Assembly: GCA_963669155.1 (NCBI GenBank)
Contig: OZ022590.1
Coordinates: 2,249,399 to 2,313,398, forward strand
DNA: 64,000 nucleotides
Direction of reading: 5' to 3'
From: Arbacia lixula
Taxonomy: Eukaryota; Echinodermata; Echinoidea; Arbacioida; Arbaciidae
The position numbers were made by a program, and so were the translations under genes. Within the stretch, counting starts at the first letter, position 1. Every line of letters begins with the position of its first letter. The notes beneath the pieces are model-generated. The model ran no database searches and had not been told where the DNA came from. It saw only the letters and a program-made list of their open reading frames with translations. Shown here piece after piece: positions 11,482-26,100 of the stretch.

Positions 11482-14400
11482 TTCTCTCTTACTCTCTCTC
11501 TTTGTACTCTCCGCTCTTCTTCATTCTCTCTTCCCATCTTTGCAGGTGATGAGCGACTTCTTCAACCAGCTGTTTGAGCGTATGTTCCAGCTACTGAACG
11601 CACAGTACGTGTACACGGATGAGTTCTGGAGCTGCACACGGCAAGACGTCATCATGCAGGGCCTGAAACCCTTTGGAGACATCCCCCACACCCTCAGTGA
11701 CAGGGCCAAGAAGTCATTCGTCGCAGCCCGGACCTTCGGCCAGGGCTTGGCGTTTGGACGTGACGCCGTCACGAGAGGAACTAAGGTAGAATTTTATCAT
11801 GAGCCTTGTTGATTTACCATGATAGACGAATATTTCCCAGGCACATTCGTAAGCAATTTACTTGGAAGCATTAAAACACTGCTCGCATTGACTGAAACTA
11901 CTGTAATATTGGGGATTGGATTTGGTGTGTATTACAACTGCATAAGCGGTATACAGTGGAGCCTGAGATCAATTGCAAAGTGATTGCAATCAAATGCAAT
12001 CAGCTCCATGCATTGACTGCTGTCTGATTGCAAAACATTTGCAATCAGCTGTGATGTTGATCTCAGGCCCAACTGTAGTGCACACTATGAAGGTAGCTAT
12101 ACGAGTGCATTTTGCCAAGTCTCAATGTCTGTTACCTATCTATTGGTAGTGAACTGGCAAAATTGCCGTAAATGTGCGTATTTTGCGGAAAAAGGGTACA
12201 CATACAACTTCTGATTGTTAGCGTAAGAACAGTAGTATGCAGTCTGAGTCATAGCAGGACAACACAACACCCTTAGATGAGGTGTTTTTTGCTCATGCTT
12301 GTTCCTCTTAACCCAGGTGTAGTTAATGTGTCCCTGGCAGGATTCTGATCAGATCTACTCGCTTCTAGTGCTGAATATGGCTAATTGGCTAAAACCAGGT
12401 TTATAATTGAGTGTTACTCTGTATGAGGAAAACACTACATATTATCAACACCAATTATTATGATATTCCTGTTTTCTACACTAGAATGTCAATGTTGTAA
12501 GGCGTCGATGAGGGCGTCGATGAGGGTAAGGGGGGGGAATATACAGATTATTTTATGTGTTGGGTTCATGAGGAAAAAATACACGGGGGCTTGGGGTGAT
12601 TAGGCCCCCGAAATGCTTAAAAGAACCCTGGTAAATGTTAAAGGAGCCCCAGCCCCAATTCCCATAGAATTAATGTGAAAATGTAGCCAAATCGGCCAAT
12701 GTGCTTGAAAAGTTGCCCCCCAAAATGAATTGATTTTTTCCCTGGTTGGTTTGAATTGAACAGGAAATAAGTTATGGAGGGAGTGTATATGATATGAAAA
12801 TGATGATTTTCCTGTTTTCTATGTGTCCATGTTCAGGTTGAACCAACACCAGAATGTCGTAAGGCGTTGATGAGGATGTCATACTGCCCCCACTGTAAGG
12901 GTATTCCGTATGTCAAGCCCTGCTACCCTCTCTGTGTCAACATCATGAAGGGCTGCCTTGCAAGCCAGGCAGAGATGGAGGCAGAGTGGAACTACTACAT
13001 AGGTAAGGGGGCGTTTATGTCTTGGAAGGGGGCGTTTCTGTCAGGGAGGGGGCTGGCAGGTTACTGGCCCCTTCACGCACCCACCCCACCAGTTTCTCTA
13101 TGGAGGGTTGGTGCGGGATGGAATGGAATTAATCCATAGCGAAGAGGACCTGTCAATTTTAGGATAAGATCAGATAGATAATATTTTAATAACTCTGTAT
13201 GTTGAGAGTTGATTATATTTACAATTATATACGATGATATGAATACATAAAAATACACAAAGTAAATACAGTACATATCTTCTTCAGTATTTACAAGAGT
13301 AAGTGTACAGGATGTCCTACAATTCTACTTTGAATAGTAGCATCAACAAAATTGTTTCTTTTTGTTTCATGACTAAAATTATTCCTGATTATGTTCACAA
13401 ATATAACGCATTTCCTCAAGTGGCAAGAGTCTCACGTCTGATTGACACGCAATGAAACTCATTTTAGTTTCAATGTCATGAAGAGGTCTCACACGCCAGG
13501 CAGAGATGGACGCAAAATAGATAAACATACCAGTAGACAATGTACCACGTTTAAGGTCCACTTACTGGTTGCAAGTCAGCTGCTATCAGTGTGAGAGCCA
13601 TACTACTGTTTATAAAACCCTTCAACCTAAATTATACCAATGAAATGGGGGGGGGGGGGGGGGGGAGAGGGGTGGGGGGTGGTAAATAAAAAGATTATTC
13701 AGTGTGTTTGTAATTGAACAGGAAATAATTTATGGTGTTTATGCAGATGAAATGAGAATGGGATTACGACGTGGCCATGATCACAATTATACATTCATCA
13801 TCATGAGAGTTCTATCAACTTTTAAAAATATTCCATAAATCAGTCACACACATGAAGGAAGTAATGCTTAATGTTACTGTCAGTGACTGTGTACAAGAGG
13901 GTTAGATAACCTAGTTAAGTGGTCATGTACGTGACAGATACAGGGTGCAGAAATAGAGTGTGTGTGTGTGTGTGTGGCAATGTAGGATATGATGGGGTGT
14001 GATGTGATGGGATGGAGAAGGAGAAGTAGATGGAGAAGGAGGAGAAGAGGAAGAGATAGAAGGAGAAGAAGAGGGAGAGAGAGAAGGAGAAGAAGAGGAA
14101 GAGAGGGAAGGACAAGAAGATAGAGAGAGAGGAGAAGGCTGAGGATATAGGAAGGAATGCTTCAATTTGTTGTCAATGACTTAATTAAAAAAAAACAAGA
14201 GTGTGAATCAAACCACTTCAGCCAATATGTACATGACGGTTACATGTACGTAACAGCTACGGGGTGCAGGAATAGATTGTGTGCGTGGCAGTGTGGGAGT
14301 GCGGATGAGATAGAATAGGATGGGAAGGGATGAAGAAGGAGAGAGAGAAAGGGAGGAAGAAGGAGAGAGAGAAAGGGAGGAAGAAGGAGAGAGAGAAAGG

Positions 14401-15545
14401 GAGGAAGAAGGAGAGAGAGAAAGGGAGGAAGAAGGAGAGAGAGAAAGGGAGGAAGAAGGAGAGAGAGAAAGGGAGAAGGTGAAGGCTAGGGATCGACTGG
14501 GGAGCGTTGACCCCTCACTGCTGGGGTCAATCGAGCCCTCCCTGCGGTGCAGGCGGGGGCATTCCTGGTAGAGAACATGACCTGCCGGAAAAACAAGATG
14601 GGAAAATGTCTCTGTTTATGGAGGAAAGTGTTGAGGGGAGGAAGGGAGCGAGATCTACAGGGTAGAAGGATGTAGGCTGCTGCTGTGTGTGGTTGATGTC
14701 TAATTTGTCTGGGTTGGAAGGGGTAATTTTAAAGGGTGTCTTTAACGCTTTTTTAAAACAAAAATGGAGCATGGGTTATTTTTTATAAGAATGTAAATAT
14801 TGTTTCAGCGTACAAGATTGTGATAGTTAGTGGGGATATGGTAAAGAGGGAAGAAGAAGAAGAAGAACATGAAGATGAAAGGTAAGATAGAGAAATAGTG
14901 AATGCAAAATTGGAATTAGAAGAGAAAAAAATAGTGAACACAAAAGTGGAATTAGAAGAGAAAAATAGTGACTATGAAAGTGAAATTAGAAGAGAGAAAG
15001 ACAGACAGACAGAGAGAAGGATCTATCTAAAATCAACGGAGGATGAGTTGAGTTACAGCAGTGATTGGTATGAGGAGCAAATGCAAAATATTTGCTGGCA
15101 AAATTAGGGTGACAGTAAAGGAAGCAGTACATTTCTGCAAGTCCAAGTTAGGATGACAATAGAAGCAGTAATATATGATGAGGGGCTTTTAGTCACCAAG
15201 TAAGATTATTCCTTGTCTACTTGGGAAGGGCACCCTTCTGTGGTTATCGTGGTCTGTCTGTTCGATATGTCTGCGGAAAGCTCTGTGGACATAGACTAGA
15301 CATATATATACAGTGTAGGAGACAAAGAATTGATGTGTTTTGAGAATGAGGGTTTAAGGAGAGAGAACGAGAGAGGGAGGGGCATAGGGAGGGAGAACGA
15401 GAGAGAGAGAGAGAGAGAGAGAGAAGGAGGGAGGGAGGGAGGGATGGAGGGAGGGAGTGAAGGAAGGAGGGAGGGAAGGAGGGAGGGAGGGAGGAAGGGA
15501 GAGAGGGGGGGGGGAGGGAGGGAGGGAGAGAGGGAGGGAGGGAGG

Positions 15546-15621
<76 letters not shown>

Positions 15622-17624
15622 GAGAAGATGGAGACGGGGAAGGAGAAGAGAAGAGAGTGAGAGATAGGTAGGGTGGTCGATAGTTATTTGCATAGGGGAA
15701 GATCGGAGGAACAAAAAGGAGGATAAGAGAGAACTGAAAGGAGAAAGAGATCAAAACCGAAAAGAAAGAGAGAGGATGAAGGGAGAAATATGACAAGAAA
15801 GATGAAAAAGGAGGGGGGGGGGGCAAGATTGAAAAGAATGGAAAAGAGGCAGAGAAAAATACTACAAGATGAGAAATAAACAAGAGTGGGGAAACAAAGG
15901 AATGAAAGAGGAGGAGGAGTAGAATCGCAGACAGAGACTTAGGGGAGGAGCCGATTAACAAATGAAGGATTGTAATGGACAGGTAAAATCAAATCTAACC
16001 ACAAAAGGGGAAATATGGAATCTCCCAGCAGACAAGCGATCTCGAGGATAAGCTAGAGCTAACTGAATGACATGTATGAGTTGATTAGGCTCTTGGATTC
16101 ACTGTGTCCATACATGCATGAATCACCCAGCAAACACTTCAGAAGGACAGAGTCCACTTTTTGTCCAGATTCCCCCTAGTCTGACATATGCAGACTCTTT
16201 GGGCCAATTTCAATTATTGTATGCCAAATTTGATACTGTTTATTGTTCATGGTCACTCCAAAGATGGTCAGAGGTTGCCTAACCTAGCAGCAACTAAATA
16301 GATGTGCTATCAGCCATTGCATTTCGTTCACTAAAGACAGGTAAATGTAATAAATCAGAAAGAGGTAGACTATGAACTGTCCATGTCTTATAATACATGA
16401 TTAAATCTAGGTTATTGTGACACTGTTTCTAAACAAACGGCTGATATAATCAGACTAGATCCAAACATAACTATACCTAGTCTACATACATAGACTTTAT
16501 GCAGGAAAATTATCTTCCCAAGAAGAAGGGAAAAGAATACAGAGGTAGTGGTTGAAGAAATCATCCTCAGGGTAGTTGTTAGATGACAGAATGAAGAAAC
16601 TGGTCTATTTTATAAGTCTGTACGTAAAAGGCCGTGATTGAAATGAAATTGTCTGAGAACATGACAGCTATTGTGAGTAATCAGTGTTTACATCTGTTCT
16701 ACACAATTTCAATTCCGTTGAATTAGATTTATTATGCTTTGTCAAGATAGAGATGTGTGTGTAGGTAGGATAATGTTCTGTAACATGACATGACAGTACA
16801 GCATAATGACTGGACAACAAACACAGGATGACATCATGTAACAATTGAATGCTTTCATGTCTTGTACAGGAATAGTAGATGTCACAATAGTGTCCAGTAA
16901 AGACAAGGAAGTTAAGTGTCACCATGCTAATCTTTTGGTTAGAAACAGTATTGAAATAGCTTTTTTTTCTTGCTAAATCCAAGAATCAATCTTAATGTAA
17001 CCTTTAGCGTTTAGGTTTATAGCGTCAAGGAGAAAAAAAGAACAGAGAGGGGGGAGAGATGAAGAAGAGCGATGTCACGTATTAGAAATGCATTGGTGTA
17101 ATATGATATACTCATTGATCAAATTCCACTTCAGAATTCATATCTAAATCACAAATGTCTCTACTTGAACCACTTTGCACCAGTTGAGTCACCCAGCTGT
17201 CCTGCCTTCCCCCTCGTACAAATCCCGTTTGCCTGCATCCCCCCCCCCCTCAACCCCACCATATAGACATAGTCCTAGATGAGACATAATGTGTCCATGG
17301 TATATTGAAAGGGAATTTGTAATATTTTAGAAAGCAATAAATCACAAAAATGGGCACCAGAGGCAGACACTGAACGTGAAGAAAACAGACGATGAAAGAA
17401 AGGAAGATGTGTTTAAAATAGAGAGAAAGAGAGGGCAAGAGGGAGGGAGAGAGAGAGAGAGAGGGAGAGGGAGATACAGAGAGAGGGAGAGAGAGAGAAA
17501 GAAAGAGAGAGAGGAAGAGGGGGATATATATATATATATATGGATACAGAGATAGGGAGGGAGAGAGTTGGAGAGAAAGAGAAGGAAAGAAAGAGAGATA
17601 GTTACATAGAGAGCTAGAGAGAGG

Positions 17625-17670
<46 letters not shown>

Positions 17671-20600
17671 TGGGGGTAGAGACGTATTGTATACCGGTAG
17701 AGGTAGAGATGGAAGAGAGAAATGAGAGATATAACCAGAAGAAAGAAATAGAAAGAGAGAAAGAAAGTAAGTAAAGACCTCACACAGAAGGATTCATGTG
17801 ACGACCTGATATCATCAAGGTCCCCCATCAAGCACTGCCGTCCATGAATTATCTATCTCTTGGCCAAGTTCATCCTCTCCCTTGTGTGCTGTAAGTCGCC
17901 TGGCAGCAAGATCCATCAAACCCCTGCCTCTATCTCATCCCGGCCAGGTCTCCCTCCTCCTCCTCCACCTCTTCCCACCTCCTCATCCCATTTCAAATCC
18001 CTTTCCCCATTTCTCGGGGCAACTGCGTTAAAGGGGAACATAATCCTACCGCTGCCCTGCCTACAACCGATGATGAGCTTTTGTTCCTGTGTCTTTATGT
18101 ACAAGTACCTTGATTCAACCTACCCATTTTTCTCAAACAAGGGTAGCATGCAACAGAATTGTCTTAAGGTTGAGGCAAGAACGTAGATATTTCTTTGGTC
18201 TGACATTTTATAAACCCTCTTAGTAGCAAGCAATGATGGCCTACTTGGTTTCTTTCCTATGGGACTTTGCGGGCCGACTAGTCTGAGCTTTGTAGTTGGG
18301 TCCATAGCAATTGGCAAAATAGCTTGCTATTTGTTGATTGGGGATATTAGACAAAATCTGAATCTGTGTCTTTTTTTAGCTTGAAATCAAATCACTGTGT
18401 CAAATATTATCTCAAAATCAAAGTAAATTAGTGTTTTTATTAGTTGAAACCAAAGCATACTATTTCCTCCGCCCACATAGCAAGTGACAAGCCGCCAGCT
18501 GGTGATGTTATGTAATACATTGCGTAGTGTACCCATACTGTTTGCAGATGCATGCATGACGTAATCAGGAAATTTGCTCAAGCGATTGTGATAAAATCAA
18601 CTATCAAGACACACCACAACATAAAGCGCTACTTTTCCAAATTAGCATGCAATTTTGTAGGCTGTCTGGCCCCTTGAAATTTTGTATGATTCATTCTCTG
18701 CCCCCGACGCCACATATATTCATAAATCCATATTTTGGCTTTTCAATTCAAAGGTAAATAAAAGATTAATGTATGGCGGTGCTCACTTTCATACATATTT
18801 ATGGCTGTTTTTTTTTTTTTTTTTTTATAAACAGATAATCGTGTATTAGATTCGTTTGGGTTTCAAACATACTTGTTATTTGGGTCCTTCTGGAGCCCAG
18901 GGAATTCAGAGAAACAGCCTGGGTAAATAGAATGTCTGGGCTCCCAAATCATGCTATGATGGGATTGAAGAAGGAGGAGGAATAAGAAAGAGGGAGGAGA
19001 AGCAGGAATGAGGGTGTGGTAGAGGGAAGGAAATTAGAAAGAACGAAGGAAAGGAGATGGAGCAGCAAGGTCCAGGAGGAGGAGGAGGAGGAGGAGGAGG
19101 AGGAGGAGGGAGGAGGAGGAGGAGGAGGAGGAGGAGGAGGAGGAGGAGGAGGAGGAGGAGGAGGAGGAGGAGGAGGAGGAGGAGGAGGAGGAGGAGGAGG
19201 AGGAGGAGGAGGAGGAGGAGGAGGAGGAGGAGGAGGAGGAGGAGATAGAAGGGAGAAGATGGGGGAAAGGAGATGGAGTAGCAAGGTCCAGGAGGAGGAG
19301 GAGGAGGAGGAGGAGGAATAAGAAAGAGGGAGGAGAAGCAGGAATGAGGGTGTGGTAGAGGGAAGGAAATTAGAAAGAACGTAGGAAAGGAGATGGAGTA
19401 GCAAGGTCCAGGAGGAGGAGGAGGAGGAGGAGGAGGAGGAGATAGAAGGGAGAAGATGGGGGAAAGGAGATAGAATTTTAAGAAGGAAGAAGGAACAGCA
19501 ATATGTAGAACGAAGAAGGTACACACGAGACACATACAAATGAAGAAGGAAGAGATGGAATCTAATAAATGCAGTCAAACCCTGAAATTCTTGAAATCCT
19601 AGAAGCAAGATAATGCAAAGGGGACTCCAAACACAGTATGTGAACAGTGCTTGCCTGACCCAGTAACTGCAGTCCCTATGCTTAATTCATGATGTCATCT
19701 TCGTTAGTCGCTGACAACGACTCGGCTGCTCTGACTCATCTGTGAGTGGTGTCCACTGTTACCATGAAACTGGTGCTGTCTGACGCCAGAAATGAAACCT
19801 TGTCACATGGTGGGGATATCAATCATCGTTTCAACCTTGGGTTCCGTCAAGTATCATTGAGATTTCTTATTCATTATTCATGATATTTAGCTTGAGAATA
19901 TCAATGTTTTAGTGGTTTCTAAATGACAGATTGACAGATTTGTACTTGTTTTGCACACCATATATGGTATCAACAGTGTTAATGTCTAGGATTTGCAAAT
20001 TTTATATGTATTTGTTACTTTATTCATTTTTTCAAGATTCAGTTTTTATATCAATTAATTAAATCCAATCAAAAACATCTTCAGGCGGTACAAGTGAATA
20101 TGTATAACTAGAGAAAATTCATAAATTAAACCTCATTTATTTTGTAAACAAACAATTATTTAAAAGATGTATGTGAACTGAATTGTAATTCTAGACAAAG
20201 TAGGCACATATGTAACAATTGTCTCTTTTGTAGTTGGTAGATGAAAATGTAGAGATTTAGCCTGCCTCTAAGGTCTTTTTGTTTGATTCCTGTAGACACA
20301 TGGAACCAAGACATTATGGCACAGGAAATATTTTGAACAAAGGCATTTAACTCTCGTACTGTCTTACCACAACATCCCCATCTGTTCAACACTACCACAA
20401 GTACAGTGATGTCAATGATAGATATAGGGAACAGTCATCTTCTCGCAACGCAGATGCAATCATGCAAAGAACATGTACATGAGTAGTTCAGAAGTCATTC
20501 ATACTAATGTTCGTGCCATATTGTAGTACACATACACAACCCATTCACGCACAACCTCCAACGGATGACATCATTTCCATTACACGTGAACCACATCCCA

Positions 20601-22901
20601 TAACCACATGACCCTTCAGAGAGTTCATTTAAAACATGAAGAAACAACCCCATTCTCTGCACATTGTTCATTCTGGTGCTGCCCTATCCCCAATGAATGA
20701 ACAGGGGGGGGGGGGGGGGAGGGTGTAGGGCTGCTGTAATTGGCAAGCCAGCTGATAGGTCTTTGTAGCGGTGAGCTGTGTGTGCTCATGTTGTCCATGC
20801 CTCATTTGCTTTACACACAACAGTTCAGCTACACTGGCTGTGGGACTAGTCTCCGCAAATCAGACCCTATTATGAACAGCATTATCATGATAAACCTATT
20901 GGTGAATACTTGTCAGTGCAATATAGTATTAACTAATTTCAAACATTTTTCATGCGAAGGTCAAAATCAAATTGAATTGAATATGAAGATTTCTTTAAGA
21001 TGTTGTACAGTTAATGCTTATTTTTGATAGATTGATGTAAAGTATTTAAATAGGAAAGCAACATGCTTTTGTCAAAACTGAAAATGAAATGCTTCAGAAT
21101 TGTGCCTTAAGCTATTCATATAAACATAAAACGTCTGGCCATTACTGGTAGATACTGTGCTTGTACACTGAAACTAGAGATCGCACACCACAGTGCACAT
21201 TGTAAACAATATAAACAAGCAGCAAATGTTTCATCCCTTTGTTCGTCATTTGAGATGAGTCATGCAGCGTTGGTGGTATAGGTATTAGGTAGGGATATTG
21301 TCTTTTCAAACACTGTAATTGCTAGGCTCAGATAAAGTCTGTAATGTCCCTTCTTTAAATTCATTTTTCTTTTTTCTTTGTTATTTCATAGAGTGATCAG
21401 ATGTGCCTTAGGAGTATTTTGGAGTACTTTTCAAAAATGTGAACTTACAAAGATTTAAAACAACACAAAAAGATTCCCCTTTTCATGCTTTATTTCGCTG
21501 CTCCTGTTAAAGAAAAAATCACCTGCAGGGTTTTATATACTAGGTTCGTTAAGAGTTGCCTAGAGTTAAAGAGCGATTGTATTTCATTATTTGCTTCCAC
21601 CTTGCGTACCCATCGGCATAGTGTTGTGTAGCCCGGTGCAGGCGTTTCGTTGATACGCAACCCTACGCAATATGAGAAACTGATGTGAAACCCTTTTGAT
21701 CCACATTGGATGTGGATCAAAAGGGGTTTGATTCAGGATAAATTAACAAAACTGCTCAAATCAAGCCATATTATCAGTACATTCTATCACAAGAATACAG
21801 AGTCAACAAAAGATAAAATTTCAACCAATGTTATATACCGGTAAAGCATGACAGTTCCATCCAAGTAGCAAGAAACTAAAATGTGTCAACAAATGGTGAT
21901 GTCAACAATGCACAGTGTACTGCTTGCAAAGCACCAAGCATAGTGGCAATAAAGTCTGATGTCTAAGACTATGAATAGAGTGATTACCAGCCCACACCTC
22001 CTGACAGCCACATCTCCCATGCTACCCCCACCGCCTTTGAAGAAAACATCCGTAACCCTGGCAATGGATGACTCACCAGGAGCGCACCACTCATGAGATA
22101 AGCAGAAGGAATCTCGAAAAGTGCTCAATTCCATCCCAAGTTCCCATTTCATTTTGTGGGCTTTCTGCTCTCTCTCTCTCTCTCCTCTTGGCTCGTCAGC
22201 AGTATAGAGGGTGTATGGTTTCAGAGTAAAGGTCCGGTTCTTCCAATTTGTCACTCCTTTTTAGTTCACTCTCACTATCTATTTTCATTTGTCAAAAATG
22301 TGGTTTATAATTACACTCTACAGGTTTGAATCATGCTGAAGATGAAGAATCGCGATGAAGGGGGAGACTGGGAAGAGAGAGAGTGAGAAAGCGAGAGAGA
22401 CACACAGACAGAGAAAGAGAGAGAGAGAGATGAGAATATAGAAAAGAGAAACGTTGTGAATATATATAGAGAGGTGGAGACGTATGTAAATATATGTTGT
22501 CATGAAATTTATGGAAATTGGTACCTCTAATCAACTGTGTCATCTCTGTAACTTTATTCTACTTTTTTTTATCATGTTTATCCATTAATTAACCTGATTC
22601 CTGTAGCATTTCCCCAAATGTTGTAACTGTGCAGGTCAAATGTCAGTGCCAACATATGTGTATATATTTTTATTCCCTTTTTTATGATTGTTTGAATGAT
22701 GAGTAATTCGTGTATGCTTACGAGGAATTGATTGTGTTTTTCTTTCCAAAAAACATGAGTATAATTAGGTAATTAACTATTACTCATCAATAATCTCCTC
22801 CTCTCTGTTTGTCGCTGTCTCTCAATCTTTCTCTCCCTCTCTTCTTTCTATATATCTTTCTTTCTCTGCTTCTCTCTCTTCTTCTTTCTGTCCTGTTATC
22901 T

Positions 22902-22936
<35 letters not shown>

Positions 22937-23061
22937 ATCTATGCATATGTCTCTCTCACCCCTCTCTCTGTCTGTCTGTCTCTTTCTCATCTGCTCTCTG
23001 TTCTATCTCTGTCTCTCACTTGGCTCTCAATTCTCTGTCACCTCTCTGTCACTTCTCTCTC

Positions 23062-23105
<44 letters not shown>

Positions 23106-23149
23106 TCTCTATCTCTATCTCTATCTCTATCTCTATCTCTATCTCTTTC

Positions 23150-23182
<33 letters not shown>

Positions 23183-26100
23183 TGGCCACTCTCTCTGCTT
23201 CTATCTGTCCCTCCATATCTTTATTTTTCTCTCCCCTCCCTGCAGATGCGATGTCGGCATTAGGAGAGCGGATGATACATATACAAAACATTGAGATCTT
23301 CCTGGGCACCATAGACATTTATATCTCAGAGGCTATTATGGCTATGCAGGATAATGCCCTCTCAATATCAAACAAGGTAAGCAAAAAAAAAACAAAAACC
23401 TGTTTATATCTTCCATAATCATGATTTTTATGTGTGAAAACCAGGGCCCTGTTGCATAAATCACCATTAATGGTAATTCTGTCATCAATGGTAACTGCCA
23501 TGGTTACATTGCTCAACAGTCAATCAAATTCAAGTATGAGTTGTCATTGGTAACAAAGTTACCATTAATGGTAAGTTTTATGCAACGGCTCCCAGAATTG
23601 GCACAATTACGATGTCTGGTGAGACAAGTATACTTATCATGTTTTAGTAAGCAGAAAATGGGTTTGTGGTCAGACATGTCAGCAGCCAGGGTGTGACAGG
23701 GTGTGCAATAAATCCATTTCTGAACTAGCAGATGTTAAATCACCTGTCTGATTATTGAAACTAACTTATCTTTCATGGTGAACTATCCCATTAAAATGTT
23801 TCACATGAATATCATTTCTTATTGGAATATGCTAATGTACCACACTATAGCCATAATCTGTCATATTACCATCTCATAATTGCTTCTATACTTCATCAGT
23901 TGTGTTGAACATGACAATCTTAAATACATTTTCCTGCTGTTTTGAAGCCATTCTTTTGTTATTCATAGCAAATGTGGGGGCTTGTTCTCTCTTTTTTACG
24001 AGGTATGAAAACAAGATATGGAAAGTGGTGTCTAAAACTGTGCCAGATTTCATTTCCTTTTTTAGAATAAATTTCCGACGCAGGAAATAGGAAAGGCAAA
24101 GGATAGAATCAATTTCCCCTTCCTGCAGAAAAAATGTGTTTTGTGTTGTGATTAGGTCCATGAAGCATAATTTGACAGGGAACAGATTGTTTCGTAAAAG
24201 TGCATTCAATTGAGGTTATAAGATTTTTTAATTTTGCTACCGTACCTATGATACAATGTCCTTTTGTCTTTCAACAATTCTGATACTTTTGAAAGTTATT
24301 TTTTTCATTTCAATTATCACAAGAATTTTACTGAAAGTTTATTTTTTTATAGTTAAGTAAATATTAAAACAAACTAAACCAAATATTTATGGATTTTAGA
24401 ACATTTGACTTGTCTTGATAAGTTGTAAATGTACATTGATATCTGAGTCGATAGATAATTGAGTTGATAATCATTGTTTGAGTGCAATTTTCTAGATGAT
24501 CCAAGTTTTTGTTGTATGGGTGTGGGAGGAAGAAATACCTGTTGGTGTAGATCTTATTTAGTTAAACAGCATTGTCCTAATTTAAGTTTAGAGGCATTTG
24601 TTTTTCTTGTGTGGCGATCAATAGAAGGGGGAAATGGTAAGTGGTGGTATGCATAGAGGAAGAGAAGGAGTTCAGTTGAAAGGGGGAAGGAGTGTGGAGA
24701 AGGGGCTCCAACAAGCATCCACCCAGTCACCATGATAGACCTGACCCGACTCACCCTCACACTTACATTAAGAGAAATCTAATCACCTGGCGTTCAAGAT
24801 CCATTCTTCCCTGTATTCTTCTTGTCAGAATATTTGTAATCCCTCCCTATTGATGGCCCACCTTTCGCCCCTCCCCGCACCCCCCTCCCCCTATTGTCAC
24901 CCTTTGTTGCTGGCGCACAAAGGGCAAGAGAGGAGTCTTGATGGGACGTGTCAGGCTTGACAATCGACTGCCCTAGAACCTGATCGATTCTGCGTCGCGC
25001 AGTGCACCCAAAACCATGCCCGCCAGTGATGGAACGAAATTGACTCCCCGAGACAACATTGGGGTTAGCCCTTCCCCTGTGAGAGTCTTGCACTGTGTCT
25101 TAAGATTCTCTTTCTCTCTTTGCACCCCCTTCCCCTTCCCTTCCATTCCACCATATTTCTTCACTGTGCATTCTATTTGCACTGTACAGTAGGAGTAGTA
25201 GATCTCTGTTGTATCATCCAATCTGTGTAGATTTTCTTTCGTCACTTGCATCTACACATCAATCCATTGACCATTTTATTTCAGTGTATGTTTTATTTCC
25301 ACTTCCACCGTTCTGCAGACATGTCTTTACGTTCCTCAGCCCTGATTAATATTCCCTGTCTTTTTAATGTTTCCATCAAAATGCCCCCCCCCCCCCCCCC
25401 CCCGTCCCACCCACCCAATGTGTGCAGTCTTCTCCCGAAACACTGCATGATTTTGTTTGGTAGAAATCATCCCTGCTGCTCTCAAAATATTACACAAATG
25501 TGATAAAATGGTAAAAATCATACTTTCTTACCCAAACAACTTGATGTGTTGACAGGTCAACAGGGCCTAGGTAAGGGAGTGGTCAAGACCACAGGGTCCC
25601 TTTCTGTAATTTCATAGGATCATGCAAAGGAATGGTCACAAAAGTAAAGTCAGCAAAGTCAATAGAGACCCGTGACGATGGGAGAATGTTTCGACTAGAA
25701 TCATGAGTCCCTCGTCTTTCATGTTCAGCACTCTGGGTAAAAATTGAACACATTTGCGGGGGCCACTCCTTACGCATGATGACATCTTATGCATTGTACT
25801 CTTTGACGAAATGGAATTTTTCTCAGGGGCTATTTCATTTCTTGCGCATGTTCTCTATTTTTCCCCCATTGCGAAGGCTAGTAGAGTCTGAGTCCTGAGT
25901 GATATGTTCACTGCTAGCTTGACAGGGCATGTGAAATAGAGAGCAGTGTTGTAGTACTAGTATAGAGGACTTGGGAAGTGCAGTCTAGCCAACACAATGT
26001 GCCCCCACTGCCCTTTGCCCAGTGCAAGTACTCTTCAGCGAAAGCCCCCAGAATACGCAAGATGCAGGCCATGTATGTTCGTTCCATGCACTCTTTCCTC

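Larger units (their letters stand above)
13003..23245 (+). other. 10.2-kb glypican intron
   Basis: Contains purine-rich repeats in its first two thirds, a (GGA)n block, the 21.7-kb hairpin and a terminal pyrimidine tract. No additional exon with glypican similarity apart from the fragment at 13471. Confidence 0.75.

Noticed and set aside
15244..15961. Long minus-strand frames of Ser, Leu and Pro
   Set aside because: Produced by GA/GGGA and AC microsatellites that lack stop codons.
18949..19608. 219-aa and 193-aa minus-strand frames, poly-Pro, poly-Leu and poly-Ser
   Set aside because: Translation of the (GGA)n/(CCT)n repeat in different frames; no unique protein sequence.
22809..23418. 161-aa plus-strand frame reading through to glypican exon 4
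   Set aside because: Its N-terminal part is CT-repeat translation; the splice acceptor at 23245 and phase define the true exon.
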